A stretch of 49,545 nt of DNA from Psychroserpens burtonensis DSM 12212 (lineage in GTDB: Bacteria > Bacteroidota > Bacteroidia > Flavobacteriales > Flavobacteriaceae): contig NZ_KE384346.1 in NCBI RefSeq assembly GCF_000425305.1, positions 11,193-60,737 of the forward strand, read 5' to 3'. A program made the position numbers and the translations under genes. Position 1 is the first letter of the stretch. Each line of letters begins with the position of its first letter. The notes under the pieces are model-generated. The model did no database searches. It was not told the DNA's origin and saw only the letters and a list, made by a program, of their open reading frames with translations. Of this stretch, positions 27,287 to 36,899 are shown in pieces.

Positions 27287-27341
27287 GGTTCCTGAAAACA
27301 TAGTTTTTATAGTGACACATTGCGATTAAAATGTTATTAAA

Positions 27342-28427
27342 ATGCCTAGAAGACTACACATACTTTATACCATTCCAAATTTTAATACAGCAGGAAGTGG
27401 TAAGGTGGTTTATGATTTGGCTAATCAATTAGATCCAAAGCGTTTTAAAGTGTCTGTGGTATGTAATCATGGGAGAGGTCTTTTTTTTAAGGAGATAAAG
27501 GCATTAGGTTTACCCATCCATATAATTCCATTTACAGTCCCATTACGGCCTTATTATACGGTGTTCAAACGGGTACAGCCCTTTAAATATTTTTTAAAAG
27601 CTCAAAGTGTTGATCTTGTGCACTCCTGGCATTACAGCAGTGATTGGAGCGAAGCATTAGCTTGTCAACGCGCAAGAATACCCTTCGTATACACAAAAAA
27701 AGCCATGAGTTGGGGCACTATACATTGGAAAATTAGAAGTTATTTAAGTGCATTCGTGATCACTGTAAATACGCAAATGAAAGCCTTTTTTCCGAATAAA
27801 AAACAACAAGAACTCATTCCCTTTGGCTTAGATACCACTTATTATAACAAGGAGATAGCTAAGGTCGCTAAAACGAATGCTACGTTTAAGTTAATCACTG
27901 TGGCTAATTTGGTGGCAGTTAAAAATATAGAGTTGCTTTTGCAAGCCATGCACCTGCTTAAGCATTTGCCTGTACAATTAGATATCGTTGGAGATCGTCA
28001 AAATGATTACGTGCAGACCCTCAAACAATTGGTCATAGACTTAGATCTCGATACACGGGTTTCTTTTTTAGGAAAGCATTTAGATGTAAGACCTTTATTA
28101 GCAGAAGCAGATTTATACATCATACCAAGTAAACAAGAAGGAATGCCAATGGCTTTAGTGGAAGCCATGGCGATGCAATTACCCGTATTAGGTTCTAATA
28201 TTCCAGGAATTGCTTATGTGCTTCAAGATTTTCCGGAGTTGCTATTTTCTTTGTTTGACGCAAATGCTTTAGCGACTAAAATAGAAATGATATATGCGAT
28301 GTCTGGAGATGAACAACAAAAATTAGGAGCGAAGTTGCGTCGTTATTGTGTAAAACATTTTTCAATAGAGACTTTTATTAAGAGGCATGAAGACTTATAT
28401 TTAAACCTTGTAAAGCAGGAACGATAA
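27342..28427 (+). CDS. GT4 family glycosyltransferase
   Basis: A 361-residue GT-B retaining enzyme. The N-domain begins HILYTIPNFNTAGSGKVVYDL with the glycine-rich GSGK loop, and VDLVHSWHYSSDW marks the domain core. The donor domain starts LITVANLVAVKNIELLLQAM and holds the Glu-x7-Glu motif EGMPMALVE before AMAMQLPV. The gene ends 1 nt before the asparagine-synthase-like gene, so the two are very likely co-translated. Confidence 0.88.
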   Translation: MPRRLHILYTIPNFNTAGSGKVVYDLANQLDPKRFKVSVVCNHGRGLFFKEIKALGLPIHIIPFTVPLRPYYTVFKRVQPFKYFLKAQSVDLVHSWHYSSDWSEALACQRARIPFVYTKKAMSWGTIHWKIRSYLSAFVITVNTQMKAFFPNKKQQELIPFGLDTTYYNKEIAKVAKTNATFKLITVANLVAVKNIELLLQAMHLLKHLPVQLDIVGDRQNDYVQTLKQLVIDLDLDTRVSFLGKHLDVRPLLAEADLYIIPSKQEGMPMALVEAMAMQLPVLGSNIPGIAYVLQDFPELLFSLFDANALATKIEMIYAMSGDEQQKLGAKLRRYCVKHFSIETFIKRHEDLYLNLVKQER

Positions 28428-28428
28428 C

Positions 28429-29829
28429 ATGAAGATTACAACAGATATTATTCCGCAAGAACAACAGTTTGTTGGTACGCCTCAAGACTTAGACTATGAG
28501 GCTATTTGCGTATTCGTAGCTGCGGGTTTCTTTTTAGATGGCGATACTTATTATAAAGGGTTAGAGGTTTTAAAGCCCGGAAGGCATTACGAATTGGATG
28601 ATAAAAGGACAACAATACGTTCTGAAAAGACCTATTTTAAATGGCACTATACCCCTAAAGAGCGACCTTTAAAACAAATAGTAGCCGAATTTGCCGATGT
28701 GTTTGAAACAATTATCAAAGAACAAACAGCTGGTAAAAACGTTATTCTCCCACTATCCGGTGGTTTAGACAGCAGAACGCAAGCTGTCGCCTTAAAGCAT
28801 CTAAATATTCCTGTACAATCTTATAGTTATGCCTTTACAGGAGGACATGATGAGACCAAGTATAGCAGGCGTATCGCAGCAACTTGTGATTTTCCATTTC
28901 AAGACTTTAAAGTTCCTGAGGGGTATTTGTGGACTGTTATAAAGTCTTTGTCTGAAATAAATAACTGCTATTCCGAATTTACCCACCCTCGGCAAATGGC
29001 ATTTAAAGATCAGTATGCGTCTCTAGGAGATGTGTTTTCTTTAGGACATTGGGGAGATGTTCTTTTCGATGATATGGGGGTAGCAGAAGATTGTTCTACA
29101 GAAGAACAAGTCGCCCTTCTGTTAAAAAAAATATTAAAAAAAGATGGACTGCTTTTAGCTGAAAGTATTTGGGAGTCTCAAGGTTTCTCTGGTGATTTTA
29201 TTACTTATTTTAAGAAGCGTATTACCAATTTATTAGTTGATATCAATATACCAAATAGTGCAAATGCGCAAATAAGAGCATTTAAAAGTTTGTATTGGGC
29301 TCCGCGTTGGACCAGTATTAATTTATCTGTTTTTCAAGCCGTACGCCCCATTACACTCCCATATTACGATGCACGCATGTGTGACTTTATTTGTGGTGTT
29401 CCAGAGCAGTATTTAGCAGGACGACAAATACAAATAGCCTATATTAAATTGCGCATGCCAGCCTTAGCGAAATTGACTTGGCAAGCACAGCGCCCTTTTA
29501 ATTTGTACAATTATCGGTTTAATAAAATACCATATAATTTACCCTACCGTATTATAAGTAAGTTACAGCGCTTAACAGCTTCTAGACCTTATGTGCAACG
29601 TAATTGGGAATTACAGTTTATTGGTAAAAATAATGATACCGCATTACAGCATTGGTTGTTTAACGATTTTGAGGGAGATGAATTTGTTAATATAACTATT
29701 AGAAAAGAATTTTATACCCTATTTAAAGAAACAGACCGTGTTTTTTACTCCCATGCGGTCAGTATGCTGTTAACACTATCTTTGTTTTTTAAATATAAAT
29801 TAGTCGAAGACCTGAATCAAAATTGTTGA
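28429..29829 (+). CDS. Asparagine-synthase-like protein lacking the glutaminase domain
   Basis: A 466-residue PP-loop ATP pyrophosphatase of the asparagine synthetase family. The AMP-forming site is LPLSGGLDSR (SGGLDS at 110-115), followed by YSYAFTGGHDETKYSRRIA. Residues 20-60 (FFLDGDTYYKGLEVLKPGRHYEL) match only the last piece of the usual glutamine amidotransferase domain, and the N-terminal catalytic cysteine is absent. The enzyme may adenylate a carboxyl group and use free ammonia or an amine. Beside TviB/TviC-type genes, a uronic acid carboxyl is an attractive substrate: WbpS-like amidotransferases make uronamides. That role is inference. Confidence 0.82.
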   Translation: MKITTDIIPQEQQFVGTPQDLDYEAICVFVAAGFFLDGDTYYKGLEVLKPGRHYELDDKRTTIRSEKTYFKWHYTPKERPLKQIVAEFADVFETIIKEQTAGKNVILPLSGGLDSRTQAVALKHLNIPVQSYSYAFTGGHDETKYSRRIAATCDFPFQDFKVPEGYLWTVIKSLSEINNCYSEFTHPRQMAFKDQYASLGDVFSLGHWGDVLFDDMGVAEDCSTEEQVALLLKKILKKDGLLLAESIWESQGFSGDFITYFKKRITNLLVDINIPNSANAQIRAFKSLYWAPRWTSINLSVFQAVRPITLPYYDARMCDFICGVPEQYLAGRQIQIAYIKLRMPALAKLTWQAQRPFNLYNYRFNKIPYNLPYRIISKLQRLTASRPYVQRNWELQFIGKNNDTALQHWLFNDFEGDEFVNITIRKEFYTLFKETDRVFYSHAVSMLLTLSLFFKYKLVEDLNQNC

Positions 29830-29883
29830 ATATGTTTTGTACCTCCAAAAGATTATTAACTTTAAAGCTTTAACCTCATTTTT

Positions 29884-31089
29884 TTGAAGAAAGCATTGAA
29901 AATAGCTATTTATTCTGGCGATATACCGAGTACCACTTTTATAGAAAGGCTGATCGCAGGTTTGTCTACTAAAGGGTGTGACCTATATCTTTTTGGATAC
30001 CGTAAAAAAAAGGTGTCTTATAGCAAATCAATTTCAGTTTTTGCCTATAAAAACAACAAACTAGACAAAGCATTACACCTGATAACCTACAGTTTTTTAT
30101 TGCTACTATTTAAGCATAAAGAAAAACAACACCTCGATAAAATATTAAAAACCCAATCTAAAAATGGACTACTGGATAAAGTAAAGTGCTATCCTGTATT
30201 GTGGCATAAACCGGATGTGTTTCATGTGCAATGGGCAAAAGGTTTAGGAGATTGGATGTGGGTTCAGGAGTTTGGAATGAAACTCGTGCTGAGTTTGCGA
30301 GGGGCTCATATTAATTACTCGCCCATTGCTAATTTAGAACTGGCAGCCATGTATCGCCAACACTTTCCTCAAGTAGATGGTTTTCATGCGGTCTCTCATG
30401 CAATTGCTAAAGAGGCCTCTAAATACGGTGCACCTGCAGATCGGATTAAAGTCATTTATAGTGGTTTACCTGAATTTGAAAGTCAAGTTGACGCTGCTAT
30501 TAAAGCAGATAAGGACGTTCTGGATTTAGAATTAGGAACAAGCACTCCATTACAGATCATTTCAGTAGGTCGGCCACATTGGAAAAAAGGCTATACCTAT
30601 GCTTTAGACGCTTGCCATATATTAAAGCAGGCTGGTTTTTCTTTTAAATACACCATTATAGGTGGCAGCAATGCTATCGAGTTAATATATCAGGTTCACG
30701 ATTTAAACTTACAAGACGAGGTTTGCTTAAGTAAACAACAGCCTTTTGAAACGGTAAAAGAAATGATGCAAAATGCAGATATCCTGCTGTTGCCAAGTGT
30801 TGAAGAAGGGATCGCTAATGTAGTTTTAGAAGCGATGGCATTAGGAACTTTAGTGTTGAGTGCCAATTGTGGTGGTATGGCTGAAGTTATTACAGATTCT
30901 CAAAATGGGTTTTTAGTTCCTGTTCGCCAATCGGAAGCCATAGCAAACGCAGTAACGCAGATTGCCACGCTTTCATTAGAACGTAAATTAGAGATTTTGA
31001 AATCTGCTCAAAATACAATTGCAGATCAGCATACCGAGAATCAAATGACTTCCAGAATGATACGTTTGTATCAGGAGGTTTTAAATTAA
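29884..31089 (+). CDS. GT4 family glycosyltransferase (HW-KKG subgroup)
   Basis: A 401-residue GT-B enzyme. KIAIYSGDIPSTTFIERL opens the N-domain and LVLSLRGAHINYSP is the conserved loop before the hinge. The donor domain starts ISVGRPHWKKGYTYALDACHIL and has Glu-x7-Glu as EGIANVVLE. The start is a TTG at 29884 giving MKKALKIAIYSG; no upstream ATG fits. It is related to the following gene at 31187 and less closely to that at 23780. A 97-nt gap follows. Confidence 0.86.
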   Translation: MKKALKIAIYSGDIPSTTFIERLIAGLSTKGCDLYLFGYRKKKVSYSKSISVFAYKNNKLDKALHLITYSFLLLLFKHKEKQHLDKILKTQSKNGLLDKVKCYPVLWHKPDVFHVQWAKGLGDWMWVQEFGMKLVLSLRGAHINYSPIANLELAAMYRQHFPQVDGFHAVSHAIAKEASKYGAPADRIKVIYSGLPEFESQVDAAIKADKDVLDLELGTSTPLQIISVGRPHWKKGYTYALDACHILKQAGFSFKYTIIGGSNAIELIYQVHDLNLQDEVCLSKQQPFETVKEMMQNADILLLPSVEEGIANVVLEAMALGTLVLSANCGGMAEVITDSQNGFLVPVRQSEAIANAVTQIATLSLERKLEILKSAQNTIADQHTENQMTSRMIRLYQEVLN

Positions 31090-31186
31090 AAATAAAAATA
31101 AGACATTTGTACAGGACTATTTTACTATAAAGAGTAAACCTCATACATTCAAATAGCCTGATACTAGTTATAAAATTATACATCAT

Positions 31187-32362
31187 ATGCAACGAATAGG
31201 GTTGGTCTTATTATCTGTTCCTGGTTACTCTGAAACATTTTTTAGGAGTAAAATTAAGGGCTTGCAGGCCAATGGTTTTGAGGTGCTTCTATTTGTATTC
31301 TATCCTCCAAAAAAAGAGGAAGTTTTACCTTGTGAAGTGTTTGTTTCTCCTCCATTTAATGGGCGTATTTTTTCAAAAAGTGTCTCAGTTTTTAAAGCCC
31401 TGTTACAACTAGTGTTCAGCGCTCCTTTCCGAAGTAAAACGCTATTTGAATTGGATAGGAGTGATGGTAAAAGATGGGCTACTTGTTTTAAAAACCTCCT
31501 TTCTCAACAGTTTATTATGTCTAAAAAGTTGGATTGGCTCCATTTTGGATTTGGTACTGTAGCGGTTGGAAAAGAAAATTTGGCGAAAGCAATGCGTGCA
31601 AAAATGGCTGTGAGTTTTAGGGGTTTTGATCTGTATTTGTCGCCTTTAAACAGAGAAAATTACTATAGTCTATTATTTAAAAAAGCAGTGACTTACCATG
31701 TGCTATCACTAGAGATGAAAGCAGACTTAATCGCAAAAGGCGTCGATGGCACACAAATACATGTAATCACACCAGCCATTGATACCTCGCTTTTTAAGGC
31801 AGGTCATTCACAGACGACGTCAAGTACATTGCGAATTCTAACGGTGGCTCGTTTACATTGGAAAAAAGGATTAGAGTATACGCTAGAAGCTATGGCGGTT
31901 TTGAAAAGACGAGGAGTCGCTTTTGAATATACCGTTATTGGGACAGGAGACGAGCTAGAGCGCTTGCTATTCGCAGCCCATCAATTAGGGATTAGTGCCG
32001 AGGTTCGTTTTGTCGGTAAACAGACACCTAAAGCTGTAAAAGAGTATATGATTGCCAGTGATGTTTATGTGCAGTACAGTATTCAAGAAGGCTTTTGTAA
32101 TGCGGTACTGGAAGCGCAAGCTATGGGCTTGTTATGCGTCGTTAGTAATGCTGAAGGTTTAGCAGAAAATGTCATGGATGGGATCACGGGTTTTGTGATC
32201 CCAAAGAGAAAACCTGAGGTGTTAGCAAGGACTATTGAAAAACTATTATATTTACCAAGCCATCAAAAAATAGGTTTAAAAAAGACCGCAATCAATCGGG
32301 TGCAAAAAGATTTTAACGTTTCTAAGCAACGGGAGGAGTTTATTAATTTTTATGGCAGTTAA
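31187..32362 (+). CDS. GT4 family glycosyltransferase (HW-KKG subgroup)
   Basis: A 391-residue GT-B enzyme. RIGLVLLSVPGYSETFFRSKI is a WcaL/EpsF-like opening, and AVSFRGFDLYLSP is the hinge-side motif. The donor domain starts LTVARLHWKKGLEYTLEAMAVL with Glu-x7-Glu as EGFCNAVLE. It aligns by eye with the upstream gene over the donor half, so the pair is probably an old duplication. A 165-nt gap without an exact promoter box separates it from the methyltransferase gene. Confidence 0.87.
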   Translation: MQRIGLVLLSVPGYSETFFRSKIKGLQANGFEVLLFVFYPPKKEEVLPCEVFVSPPFNGRIFSKSVSVFKALLQLVFSAPFRSKTLFELDRSDGKRWATCFKNLLSQQFIMSKKLDWLHFGFGTVAVGKENLAKAMRAKMAVSFRGFDLYLSPLNRENYYSLLFKKAVTYHVLSLEMKADLIAKGVDGTQIHVITPAIDTSLFKAGHSQTTSSTLRILTVARLHWKKGLEYTLEAMAVLKRRGVAFEYTVIGTGDELERLLFAAHQLGISAEVRFVGKQTPKAVKEYMIASDVYVQYSIQEGFCNAVLEAQAMGLLCVVSNAEGLAENVMDGITGFVIPKRKPEVLARTIEKLLYLPSHQKIGLKKTAINRVQKDFNVSKQREEFINFYGS

Positions 32363-32527
32363 TAGTTAAAGCACTTTTTTTATATAAAAACAGGAATACC
32401 TGCTTCTTCTATTATCATGCAATATATAATTCAGCTTTTTATTTGGTGGTGGAGGCTTATAAATAAAAATAAAACGATGTATATTGTTATCATTTGTCAA
32501 ATAGCAATTATTTAAAATATATACAAG

Positions 32528-33202
32528 ATGTTCAATAAAACACTTTTTTTGGTTAGAACAACCTTAAAGAAAATCGTAAAGTCTAAACAAGAAATTAGAC
32601 ACGCCCTTGTTGGAGCTCCTAATGTATGGAAATATACACGCGAATTTCAATTTCAATTTCTTTTAGATCAAGGATTACAAAAAACGGATACGCTTATGGA
32701 TATTGGCTGCGGAACGCTTAGAGGCGGCATCCCAATGATTCAATATCTCAATAAAGGTAATTATTATGGTATGGATGTAAGGGATCAAGTTTTAGACGAA
32801 GGCAGGAAAGAGATAAAAGCAGCCAAACTAGAAGATAAAAAACCAAATTTAATTTCATTCGATCATTTTTCAGAAGTAGACCTTGACGCGCAGTTCAACG
32901 TTATGTTTGCATTTTCTGTTTTATTCCATTTGGAAGATGACATCGCAGCAAGTTGTTTTCAATTTGTAGCTAAATCATTGGCGAAAAATGGGGCATTCTA
33001 TGCCAATGTAAACATGGACGATTTTGAGGATGGCAATTGGGTAGAATTCCCCGTGGTTTTTAGAAGCCAAGAATTCTATAATAACTTGGCTGCTAAAAAT
33101 GGTATGGAAGTCCTTGTTATGGGGAGTATGTTAGAATTGGGGCATGACACTAAAAAGAATTCTGATACACAACAAATTATGTTGAAGTTTACAAAAGTTT
33201 AG
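32528..33202 (+). CDS. Class I SAM-dependent methyltransferase
   Basis: A 224-residue protein. TLMDIGCGTLRGGIPMIQYL is the SAM-binding loop, YYGMDVRDQVL the acidic second strand and VMFAFSVLFHLEDD the strand-4 region. The N-terminus VGAPNVWKYTREFQFQFLLDQGL is typical of a subgroup found in glycan loci. It is expected to methylate a sugar or an acceptor in the same pathway. Gaps of about 165 nt on both sides are longer than elsewhere in the operon and hold no intact gene. Confidence 0.8.
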   Translation: MFNKTLFLVRTTLKKIVKSKQEIRHALVGAPNVWKYTREFQFQFLLDQGLQKTDTLMDIGCGTLRGGIPMIQYLNKGNYYGMDVRDQVLDEGRKEIKAAKLEDKKPNLISFDHFSEVDLDAQFNVMFAFSVLFHLEDDIAASCFQFVAKSLAKNGAFYANVNMDDFEDGNWVEFPVVFRSQEFYNNLAAKNGMEVLVMGSMLELGHDTKKNSDTQQIMLKFTKV

Positions 33203-33369
33203 TTTAGATTTAATATCAGACAGCATTTGAACAAGAAAAGAATAATAAGATTTAAAGTTTTTTAAAAGTAAATCTAATTTTTTAGCAATGAAAACGAGAA
33301 ATAATTTTACTGACCAAACTCTTTGTAGTTTTTTGAAACTAGAACAGGTCTGGAAGGAATATTTTCCTA

Positions 33370-34440
33370 GTGATAGAAACAGTAAACATTAAGCTCTTGA
33401 AAATTCTCCTATTTCATACATATAATCGTGGGTATCTTTCTAGTTTCTTTCACGAGTTGTCAGTAAAACTATTCGAAGATGGTCATGAGGTGGTTAGCTT
33501 TTCTTTTAAATCAACAGTCAGCGAAAGGCTTATAGATGATGTCAAAGTCATCGTAAAAAAAAAGAAAGGTTATTTCACAAATTATACTAATGTATATCGT
33601 ATTGTTAGACAAGAAAAACCAGACGTTATTCTATCCAATTTTAGTTATGTGAATCCAGCTTTACTATTTGGCAAGCTATTAGGTGTAAAACATAATATGG
33701 TATGGTTTCATACGCTTAAAAAGCAAATGGATTTTAAGTGGTACAACGTTTATATTAAATCCAAATTTTTAAATCTAGCTTCTGATATCATTACCAACTC
33801 CATAGAATTGAAGAATGAAGTCATAACAGATTATCGTCAAAAGTCTATCAAAGTACATAACTTCCCTTTTACAACAGCAGTATCTTCCACAATTAAAAAG
33901 GAAATCAATTTAGATAAGATAGACGGTAAAGTATATATCGGTTGTCCTGGTCGCTTGCATCCAGATAAAAACCAAAAGGTATTACTAGAGGTTTTGGATG
34001 CATTAAAAAACGATAATTATGTCGTAGTTTTTGTTGGTGCTGTACAAAATAATTTTCTTTTTAATCATGTACTTTATGAAGCTTATAAAGATCAAATACT
34101 CCATTTAGGAACATTGTCAAAAGAGGAGATGGCAGATTTTTATTTTAAAATGGATTTGATTGTTTTGCCCAGCCTTAACGAGGCTTTTGGATTAGTTCTA
34201 ATAGAAGCGCTAGCATCTGGTTGTAATACTTTAGTGTCCAATCGTTTTGGAGCCTTGGATTATATTAAAGAGGATGTGTCTCATATGACTTTTAGTCCGT
34301 TGGATGTGGTAGATTTAAAAAATAAAATTATCGATGCATTCACTTATAAAAAGCCTTCTCAATATTTTAAAGCCCTATATGCGAATAATTTTTCCATGAG
34401 CGATATCATAAAAATGCTTTTATTACTTATTAAAAAATAA
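33370..34440 (+). CDS. GT4 family glycosyltransferase (first of a tandem pair)
   Basis: A 356-residue GT-B enzyme. KILLFHTYNRGYLSSFFHEL opens it, ILSNFSYVNPALLFG marks the N-domain, and the donor domain starts VYIGCPGRLHPDKNQKVLLEVL with Glu-x7-Glu as EAFGLVLIE. The GTG at 33370 gives the listed length. A TTG at 33397 would give a start that aligns better with the paralog's MALKILILYTHN, so the true start may be nine codons shorter. The next gene, a paralog with the same motifs in the same order, starts 6 nt after its stop. Confidence 0.86.
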   Translation: MIETVNIKLLKILLFHTYNRGYLSSFFHELSVKLFEDGHEVVSFSFKSTVSERLIDDVKVIVKKKKGYFTNYTNVYRIVRQEKPDVILSNFSYVNPALLFGKLLGVKHNMVWFHTLKKQMDFKWYNVYIKSKFLNLASDIITNSIELKNEVITDYRQKSIKVHNFPFTTAVSSTIKKEINLDKIDGKVYIGCPGRLHPDKNQKVLLEVLDALKNDNYVVVFVGAVQNNFLFNHVLYEAYKDQILHLGTLSKEEMADFYFKMDLIVLPSLNEAFGLVLIEALASGCNTLVSNRFGALDYIKEDVSHMTFSPLDVVDLKNKIIDAFTYKKPSQYFKALYANNFSMSDIIKMLLLLIKK

Positions 34441-34446
34441 AATAAT

Positions 34447-35532
34447 ATGGCATTGAAAATCTTAATCTTATACACCCACAATAAAGGCTTACTGTCACAG
34501 TTTTTTCAGGAATTGTCAAGGCGTTTGCATGCTGATGATTTTGAAGTATTCAATTTTTATTTAAAACATAATACAGCTTATTTTGAACAACATGGTGTAC
34601 AAGTTTATGGAGAAAAGCGTGGTGGTTTTTTAACCAATTATTATTCTATTTTTAAAATTATTAGAACGATTCGCCCAGATGTCATCATTTCAAACTTTAG
34701 TTATATTAATCCTGCTATTTTGTTTGGTCGTTTATTAGGCGTGGCACATAATATCGCTTGGTTTCACACCGCTTTTGGTCATACTAAACCGAGTTTTTTA
34801 AAGAAAATAAATAAGACTTTTTATTTAAACAGAGCCAATCTGGTCATTGCAAATTCGAAACAGTTGCAAACAGAGATGCATACCGTTTATAAAGTCCCTA
34901 AAGACCGAATTTGTGCGATACCTTTTTGGACGACTATTCATAACCATCACTCAAATTCACAAACCTTAGAGATAGAAACCATAGCTACTGGACTTACTAT
35001 TGGTTGTCCAGGGCGGTTGGTGGCAGATAAAAATCATAAGCTCGTCATTGAAGCGGTATACCAAATAAAACAAACGTGTAGTCTACCCATACGATTATTC
35101 ATTGCAGGACAAGGGCCTTATCGCGTTCAATTGCAACAATTGGTTAGCGCTTTGCATTTAGAGGACGAGGTTGTTTTTTTAGGCTTGTTAAATGTTGATG
35201 AGATGACTACTTTTTATAATGCGATGGATGTGGTTGTATTGCCTAGTTTTCATGAGGCTTTTGGCTTGGTTTTTATAGAAGCCATGGCTTTAGGGACGCC
35301 AGTTTTAGTTTCAAAATCTTTTGGCGCACTCGATTTTATTGACACTCAGACATTTTTTATTGAGGATTTTAGTTTTGATCCACACTCGGTTCAAGAATTA
35401 ATCAATAAATTACAGCCATATTTAGACAATAAAGGGTTTTCATCAGACTATTTTGAAGCTCTTTATAATAAAACGTTTGAAAAAGACATCATTTATAACA
35501 AGGTGAAATCTGTAATTTTAGACCAAAAATAA
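34447..35532 (+). CDS. GT4 family glycosyltransferase (second of a tandem pair)
   Basis: A 361-residue GT-B enzyme closely parallel to the upstream gene. KILILYTHNKGLLSQFFQEL, IISNFSYINPAILFGRLLG and LTIGCPGRLVADKNHKLVIEA match it block by block, and Glu-x7-Glu is EAFGLVFIE. The two enzymes probably descend from one duplicated gene and add related sugars or use related linkages. Start ATG at 34447 is clear. It lies 38 nt before a GT2 gene. Confidence 0.87.
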   Translation: MALKILILYTHNKGLLSQFFQELSRRLHADDFEVFNFYLKHNTAYFEQHGVQVYGEKRGGFLTNYYSIFKIIRTIRPDVIISNFSYINPAILFGRLLGVAHNIAWFHTAFGHTKPSFLKKINKTFYLNRANLVIANSKQLQTEMHTVYKVPKDRICAIPFWTTIHNHHSNSQTLEIETIATGLTIGCPGRLVADKNHKLVIEAVYQIKQTCSLPIRLFIAGQGPYRVQLQQLVSALHLEDEVVFLGLLNVDEMTTFYNAMDVVVLPSFHEAFGLVFIEAMALGTPVLVSKSFGALDFIDTQTFFIEDFSFDPHSVQELINKLQPYLDNKGFSSDYFEALYNKTFEKDIIYNKVKSVILDQK

Positions 35533-35570
35533 ATTTAATACGATCTTAATAGTAGAGCTAAACCCATAAA

Positions 35571-36899
35571 ATGCCTTTCGATTTTTTAAAATATCTTCAA
35601 CCTACGCATTACTTTCAGTTGTATACCAAAACTGGGCGGTCTGTGTTTCCTATGGTTGAAAGCTTGCCAAATGCGGTTATAGAGCAATTGGATGGCGATA
35701 GCGATTTTGAATCTCATCTCGCTAAACAATACGATCTCTCATGGCAAGCCATTCAAAACGGTTACGTTGGTGACGTGAGTACCTACTCTGATTTTGAAGG
35801 TGTTTCTATTAAGGATAATTACCATTTTATAAGAAAATATTTTAATCAAACATGGGTGTTTTATGTGCTGCTGCTGCGCTTATTTTCGTTAAAAAATCCA
35901 TTCATAGAACTTAGCGGTTGGTATAAAACAAGACCTGTTAATAGAGTCCTAATTAAGGGTGTTTCTATATATGACGATGACTATAGGAATTTTAAATCAG
36001 CATTGATTACCGATAGTCCTAAAGTAAGTATCGTCATTCCAACATTGAATAGATATACTTATTTGCAAGATGTCCTTAAAGATTTGGAACAACAAGATTA
36101 CAAAAATTTTGAAGTGATTGTGGTGGATCAATCAGATCCATTTAATGGACTGTTTTATAATGATTTCGAATTGGATATTCGACTCATAAAACAAGAGGAA
36201 AAGGCTTTATGGTTGGCAAGAAACACTGCGATTAGACATGCTAAAGGAGAAATTATCGCCTTGTCTGAAGATGACGTACGTATCCAGTCCAATTGGCTTT
36301 CTGAGCATTTAAAATGTTTAGATTACTTTAAAGTTCAAGTATCTGCAGGTGTTTTCTATCCAGAAGGACAACCATTGCCTAAAGAGCGCTCTTTTTTCGC
36401 TGTAGCCTCACAATTTGCTACCGGAAATGCTATGTTTTACCGAGATATATGTAAAACAATAGGACTTTTTGATAGACAATTTGAAAAGCAACGCATGGGT
36501 GATGGCGAATTTGGATTGCGTTTGTATTTGGCAGATATTAAAAGCATATCAAACCCCAAAGCTTCTTGCATTGATGTTAAGGCAGGAGAAGGTGGCTTAC
36601 GAGACATGGGAAGTTGGGATGCTTTTAGACCATCTAACTTTTTTGCGCCTCGACCAATCCCAAGCGTCTTGTATTTTTTTAGACGCTATTTTGGAAGCAA
36701 AGCATCCAAATTAGCCCTATTACGTATGATCCCTCTATCTATTTTGCCTTATCAGTTTAAAAAGAATAAACCTATGCTTTTGCTTGGTGTTCTCGTTAGT
36801 GTATTGATTCTGCCTTTGGTGATTTATCAAGTTTTTAAATCATGGCACCTTGCGAGTAAAAAAATAAAATTAGGACCATTGATAGAACAGTTAACGTGA
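35571..36899 (+). CDS. GT2 family glycosyltransferase with extra N- and C-terminal parts
   Basis: A 442-residue protein. Residues 1-150 are an unassigned N-terminal region. The GT-A domain starts at about residue 151 (KVSIVIPTLNRYTYLQDVL), with VVDQSDP as second block, WLARNTAIRHAKGEIIALSEDD as the donor/metal region (Glu-Asp-Asp in place of DxD) and MGDGEFGLRLYLAD as the acceptor-side helix. A C-terminal membrane helix (MLLLGVLVSVLILPLVIYQV) anchors it to the inner membrane. The stop overlaps the next start (GTGA). Confidence 0.84.
   Translation: MPFDFLKYLQPTHYFQLYTKTGRSVFPMVESLPNAVIEQLDGDSDFESHLAKQYDLSWQAIQNGYVGDVSTYSDFEGVSIKDNYHFIRKYFNQTWVFYVLLLRLFSLKNPFIELSGWYKTRPVNRVLIKGVSIYDDDYRNFKSALITDSPKVSIVIPTLNRYTYLQDVLKDLEQQDYKNFEVIVVDQSDPFNGLFYNDFELDIRLIKQEEKALWLARNTAIRHAKGEIIALSEDDVRIQSNWLSEHLKCLDYFKVQVSAGVFYPEGQPLPKERSFFAVASQFATGNAMFYRDICKTIGLFDRQFEKQRMGDGEFGLRLYLADIKSISNPKASCIDVKAGEGGLRDMGSWDAFRPSNFFAPRPIPSVLYFFRRYFGSKASKLALLRMIPLSILPYQFKKNKPMLLLGVLVSVLILPLVIYQVFKSWHLASKKIKLGPLIEQLT

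Noticed and set aside
33289-33393. 34-codon plus-strand ORF ending inside the start of the 33370 gene
   Set aside because: Short, no family resemblance, and in a low-complexity AT-rich gap.
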